Shown here in pieces: positions 60,652-64,000 of a DNA stretch of 64,000 bases. The stretch is from Rhizobium sp. NFR03. Lineage in GTDB: Bacteria; Pseudomonadota; Alphaproteobacteria; Rhizobiales; Rhizobiaceae. Position numbers and translations under genes: made by a program. Every line of letters begins with the position of its first letter. The first letter of the stretch is position 1. Location: contig NZ_FOGR01000003.1 in NCBI RefSeq assembly GCF_900111275.1, positions 620,001 to 684,000 of the forward strand, read 5' to 3'. The notes under the pieces are model-generated. The model did not search any database. It worked only from the letters and a program-made list of their open reading frames with translations, and had not been told where the DNA came from.

Positions 60652-61713
60652 GTGGCGAACCGGTTTCGTGATTTGGAAAGACCACAGAACGGCCGCGTGA
60701 AAGACGCGGTGCTGATGGCAACGGTGTCGAGCTTCGAGGGGCTTCGCCAGCCGCGATCTTCGGATCTCAAGCAGTTCTGCGAGCTGTTCGAGCCACTGTT
60801 TGCGGCCTCCAGCGACGAGGCTCGCCGGCAGGCGGCCGCAGCTCTGGCCAGAAGCCCTCATGTTCCCCCGTCCGTCGCTCTCCAGATCGGCAGCTCGCCC
60901 ATCGCCATCGCCGCCCTCTTTCTGACCCGCGCCATGTCGATCGATGAGCGCGTTCTCCTCGATATCATCCGTAACCAGAGCCCATCCCACGCCAACGCCA
61001 TTGCCCGCCGCGACAATCTGACCGTCCGCGTTGTCGATGCCCTCGTCGAGCGGCGCGACAGCACGTCCCGCCCGGCGGCCCCCGTGGCCGATTCCCCAAA
61101 GCCGGCATCTCAAGGTCCCGCCACCCCTTCGCCGGAGCGCGAGGAGCGCCTTCGCGCGGAGCTGAAGGCGCTTGCCCGCACCGCTGGTCAGCCGGTCGGC
61201 GCGCCTGTCGCCCCGCCCCGCCGTCCGCTTCTGGCGCTCGATGCCACGCATGAAGCGCTGCTCGTCCGCTTTTCCCGCTCGGGCGAGGTCAATCTTTTCG
61301 CCGCCACCCTGTCGCATGCGCTGGATTGCTCGGCCGTGTTCGGTGAACGCGTCGTTCTCGACGTCTCGGGCTGGCAGCTCGCCGTCACTCTCTCGGCGCT
61401 CGGCACGCCGCGGGCCGAAATGGTCCGGATGCTCACAACGCTCTATCCCTATCTCGGTGAAAGAAGCGGCGCGGGAACGCGTTGCGATGCGCTGCTCGAC
61501 GGTATCGATCCGGTCGATGCGAAGAGCCGCGTGGAAGGCTGGATCGCCGCGGACGATGCGCGCCGCGAAGGGGGGCAACGCCATGCTCCGCTGCTCGGCC
61601 CGGAACGCGCGGAAGACCCGCGCCAGCCTGCCGCCTACCCCGCGCCCGCCAACCAGACGCAGCAGGTCGCATCCACCTTCTACCGCCGCAACCTGACGCG
61701 CGGATCGCGCTGA
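60652..61713 (+). CDS. DUF2336 domain protein
   Basis: A 353-residue protein. The DUF2336 helical-repeat pattern is clear: LKQFCELFEPLFAASSDEAR, AALARSPHVPPSVALQIGSS, and TRAMSIDERVLLDIIRNQSP with LTVRVVDALVERRD. The middle is a proline-rich linker; the second half includes LEVN-type helices such as LFAATLSHALDCSAVFGERV. Function is unknown. The start is a GTG with GAGG upstream; an ATG at 60715 is an alternative. A consensus CtrA box lies upstream. Confidence 0.82.
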   Translation: MANRFRDLERPQNGRVKDAVLMATVSSFEGLRQPRSSDLKQFCELFEPLFAASSDEARRQAAAALARSPHVPPSVALQIGSSPIAIAALFLTRAMSIDERVLLDIIRNQSPSHANAIARRDNLTVRVVDALVERRDSTSRPAAPVADSPKPASQGPATPSPEREERLRAELKALARTAGQPVGAPVAPPRRPLLALDATHEALLVRFSRSGEVNLFAATLSHALDCSAVFGERVVLDVSGWQLAVTLSALGTPRAEMVRMLTTLYPYLGERSGAGTRCDALLDGIDPVDAKSRVEGWIAADDARREGGQRHAPLLGPERAEDPRQPAAYPAPANQTQQVASTFYRRNLTRGSR

Positions 61714-61719
61714 CCGGCT

Positions 61720-62067
61720 TCAGCCGTCCGGTTCGATGATTTCGAAGAGATCCGAAACGTCCTGCGTTTCCAGCTCCACGACCCAGCAGTCCGGGTCGAA
61801 GCGGATTTCGCGGTCCAGCGCCGCGTCGATTGCAGCGGGATCGGACGATGAGAGGCGGCGTTCGAACAGCCGCCCGCCCTCCTCTTCGGAGGTGACGAGG
61901 CTTTGCGGCGCCGGTCCGAACAGCGCCTCCTGTCCGTCCCGCGTCCGCTGGCGAATGAAGATGGCACCGGCCGCTTCGGCCCCCTTGCGCAGGACGGCCG
62001 CATAGTCTCCCCGCGCGAAGACGCGGCGGGTGATGGCGGAAACGAAGATGTCCGAGCGGAGGCGCAT
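61720..62067 (-). CDS. DUF1491 family protein
   Basis: A 115-residue protein. It fits DUF1491: MRLRSDIFVSAITRRVFARG, YAAVLRKGAEAAGAIFIRQR, and DPDCWVVELETQDVSDLFEI at the end. Members are cytoplasmic and of unknown function, widespread in Alphaproteobacteria. It is convergent with the DUF2336 gene, with a 6-bp gap, and lies downstream of a peptidoglycan-binding protein gene on the same strand. Confidence 0.87.
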   Translation of the reverse strand: MRLRSDIFVSAITRRVFARGDYAAVLRKGAEAAGAIFIRQRTRDGQEALFGPAPQSLVTSEEEGGRLFERRLSSSDPAAIDAALDREIRFDPDCWVVELETQDVSDLFEIIEPDG

Positions 62068-62222
62068 GGCCCTGCATACATCGCAGGCAGGTCGGCGTCT
62101 ATCGGTGCCGGTTCAGGCGCTTACGTGTGACATCCTCCACCTGTCCGCGAAGGCCTTCGCGCGGTGATTCCGAGAACGCGGCGAATCCGCTGGACGCATT
62201 GATCATTCGACGCGAAAAACCC

Positions 62223-63353
62223 TCAGATCGCGCCGATCTCCTTCATCTTCTTCAGCACCGCGGCACTCGGCTCGCCGGTCTCCGGCAGGCGGTAGTGTTT
62301 TTCGAAATGGCGGATGGCCATGCGGGTCTGTTCACCCACCACGCCATCGACCGACACGTCGGCATAAGCAAGGTTCGCAAGCCCGCGCTGGATCGACATG
62401 ACCATGCCGGCGCTGCTCTCCGCTGACGTGCCCGTTCTCGCGGAGGCTGCATCGGCGGATGCGGTTTCGATTGCCCTGACGCTCCCGCTCGCAGGTTTCG
62501 GCTTCACCTCCGCGCCACCCTCGGCAGCGCGGATGGCGGCGGCGATGGGGTCGATCTCGGCTGCCGGCTTCGCCGCTGGCGGGATCGCCGTCGGGCGCGG
62601 CGCGGGCATGATGTTCGCGATGCCGAAGGAGGCGGAGGCCCCGCCCTGCAGAGCCGAGAGAAGATCGTGGCTCACGATGCCGGTTTGCGGAAGGCCGCTT
62701 GCCTGCTCGAAACGGCGGATGGCCGCCGTGGTCTTTGGCCCTAGACGACCGTCGGCCTCACCGTCATAAAAGCCGTGCCGTGCCAGTTCGGCCTGTACGG
62801 CGCGCACGAGGCTCGTCGGGTCGAGATCCGGCGTCGCGCCTTGCCGTGGTGTCGGCTCGCTCGGCAAGGTCGCAAGGGCATCGGGTGCGGGAACGCTGGC
62901 GGTCCGCTCGCCGGTCGGCAGTGCCTCGGCCGGCACCTGCCCCGGTTCCGCCTCCCCCGCCTCGTCTTCTCGCCGAATCACAAAGGTCGTGACTCTGTTT
63001 GGATCCGGCACGTCTTGCGGCTCGCTCAGCGACACGCGCGCCGGGTCGGGATGCGTAAAGGGCAGTCGGGTGCGCATCAGCGGCGACGGGTGATGGCCGG
63101 GCTGATACCAGAGCGCATTGGCCGCCACGAAACCGAACACGACGACAAACGCCGCGGTCCCGCCGAAGATGGCGGGATTGCGCAGCGCAAGGCGCACCAT
63201 GCCGGATGCGGCACGAAGCACGATGTTCGGTCGGGACGCGCCCCTGCGCTTCAGCGCGGTTGCGCCCTTGGCGCTGGTCTTTCCCTTGGTCCCGGGCGCC
63301 ATGCTGGCGAGGGTTTTGCGTCGTTCAGGCTGTTTTCGCGTAGGCTTCGCCAT
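62223..63353 (-). CDS. Membrane protein with two peptidoglycan-binding domains
   Basis: A 376-residue protein. A basic N-terminal region (about 1-58) is followed by one membrane helix (IFGGTAAFVVVFGFVAANAL). The periplasmic part has two PG_binding_1 domains: one with AELARHGFYDGEADGRLGPK and one with GLANLAYADVSVDGVVGEQT. A proline/alanine linker separates them. It likely tethers peptidoglycan to the inner membrane. A strong GGAGGTG precedes the ATG. The start overlaps the 3' end of the kinase gene by 29 bp, suggesting co-expression. Confidence 0.85.
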   Translation of the reverse strand: MAKPTRKQPERRKTLASMAPGTKGKTSAKGATALKRRGASRPNIVLRAASGMVRLALRNPAIFGGTAAFVVVFGFVAANALWYQPGHHPSPLMRTRLPFTHPDPARVSLSEPQDVPDPNRVTTFVIRREDEAGEAEPGQVPAEALPTGERTASVPAPDALATLPSEPTPRQGATPDLDPTSLVRAVQAELARHGFYDGEADGRLGPKTTAAIRRFEQASGLPQTGIVSHDLLSALQGGASASFGIANIMPAPRPTAIPPAAKPAAEIDPIAAAIRAAEGGAEVKPKPASGSVRAIETASADAASARTGTSAESSAGMVMSIQRGLANLAYADVSVDGVVGEQTRMAIRHFEKHYRLPETGEPSAAVLKKMKEIGAI

Positions 63354-64000
63354 CTGCCGCACCTCCTTTCTCAACCCCTGACGCGGATACGCCGGGGTTC
63401 AGGGACGTGGAGCCGGCCTGTATCTTCAGGCGCGGCGGAAATTCTGCGATGCTGCCGGCATCGGCAAGCTGATCGGCATCGCGGATGCCGGAACCGTCGA
63501 GCGGCAGGCTGATGCGGATCACCGTGCCTTCGCGCGGGCGGCTGGAAATCTCGAAGCGGCCGCCATGCAGCGCCACCAGCCCCTTGACGAGCGCGAGGCC
63601 AAGGCCGGTGCCCTCGTATTTCCGGGTATATTCGTTTTCGACCTGCATGAAGGCCTGGCCGAGGCAGGCGAGCTTTTCCGCGGGAATGCCGATACCTGTA
63701 TCGCTGACGGTCAGCCGCAGGTCCGCACCCGCGATCTCCGCGTCGATGGTGACGATGCCGCCGGCGTCGGTAAACTTGATGGCATTGCCGACGAGGTTGA
63801 TGAGGATCTGCTGGACCGCACGACGGTCCGCATGGACCTCGCCGACGCCGCGCATGACCCGGCTGGCCAGCTTTACGCCCTTGGCTTCCGCCTGAAGACC
63901 CAGCATCGCCTCGCAGGCGGAGACGGCATCGGCCACGACGAAGGGCTCGGCGATCAGCTCGTAACGGCCGGCCTCGATCTTGCTCATGTCCAGCATCGTA
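63325..64000 (-). CDS. Partial sensor histidine kinase, DivJ-like, C-terminal part
   Basis: The last 225 or so residues of a kinase that continues beyond the right edge. The visible part starts with the end of the HisKA domain (LDMSKIEAGRYEL), then LINLVGNAIKFTDAGG (N-box), DTGIGIPAEKL and YTRKYEGTGLGLALVKGLVA. The Y-T-R-x-x-E-G-T-G-L-G-L-x-L-V-K-G-L-V stretch resembles DivJ of Caulobacter. The phosphoacceptor His and sensor part are not visible, so the specific name is tentative. Confidence 0.8.
   Translation of the reverse strand, partial: TMLDMSKIEAGRYELIAEPFVVADAVSACEAMLGLQAEAKGVKLASRVMRGVGEVHADRRAVQQILINLVGNAIKFTDAGGIVTIDAEIAGADLRLTVSDTGIGIPAEKLACLGQAFMQVENEYTRKYEGTGLGLALVKGLVALHGGRFEISSRPREGTVIRISLPLDGSGIRDADQLADAGSIAEFPPRLKIQAGSTSLNPGVSASGVEKGGAADGEAYAKTA

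Overview
The window is high-GC alphaproteobacterial chromosome, most likely from the Rhizobiaceae (Rhizobium, Agrobacterium, Sinorhizobium, Shinella and relatives). The main evidence is gene order: a pleC-like kinase gene, glnE, a two-component pair, degP, cycLKJH (cytochrome c maturation) and feuQ-feuP-feuN follow each other, and cycHJKL with feuPQ is a known rhizobial neighbourhood. A complete gene transfer agent (GTA) head-tail cluster, EcfG/RpoE2-type promoters (GGAAC-N16-CGTT) and CtrA-type boxes (TTAA-N7-TTAA) fit the same group. No rRNA, tRNA, CRISPR array, integrase or insertion sequence was seen.

Layout. 1-16 kb holds mixed housekeeping and hypothetical genes: a partial gene at the left edge, a PilZ protein, DUF2177, a HisC-like aminotransferase, DUF992, an L,D-transpeptidase, a lipid kinase, AMP nucleosidase, a YnfA-type membrane protein, a YfcG-type glutathione transferase, DUF2147, a SEL1-repeat protein, ETF-ubiquinone oxidoreductase, an Hsp70-like ATPase, a divergent uracil-DNA glycosylase, two very small genes and a DMT transporter. 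16-36 kb is the conserved core: pepN, pleC-like kinase, glnE, a sensor/regulator pair, degP, ccmHFEI, a surface lipoprotein and feuQPN. The ccm genes overlap by 4 bp at each junction and are clearly one operon.

36.2-52.6 kb is a GTA cluster on the minus strand. It runs from a gp1-like gene and the large terminase through a cell-wall hydrolase, portal, DUF6107 protein, prohead protease, capsid, connectors, tail proteins, NlpC/P60 peptidase and the large baseplate protein. Two plus-strand islands interrupt it. One is a lone ribbon-helix-helix protein gene. The other is a pair of tiny paralogous genes, the second with a consensus EcfG promoter, followed by a terminator and a RIME-like inverted repeat pair.

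52.8-64 kb holds a YcgN cysteine-cluster protein, a class A penicillin-binding protein, an RHH/PIN toxin-antitoxin pair with a clear operator, a DUF1214/DUF1254 pair, a DUF883-like protein behind an EcfG promoter, an SH3 protein with an Asp/Arg-rich tail, DUF2336, DUF1491, a peptidoglycan-binding membrane protein and a partial DivJ-like kinase. Recurring themes are envelope maintenance, periplasmic sensing, cell-cycle signalling and general stress response. Product names rest on motif and synteny recognition from the sequence alone; no database search was possible.
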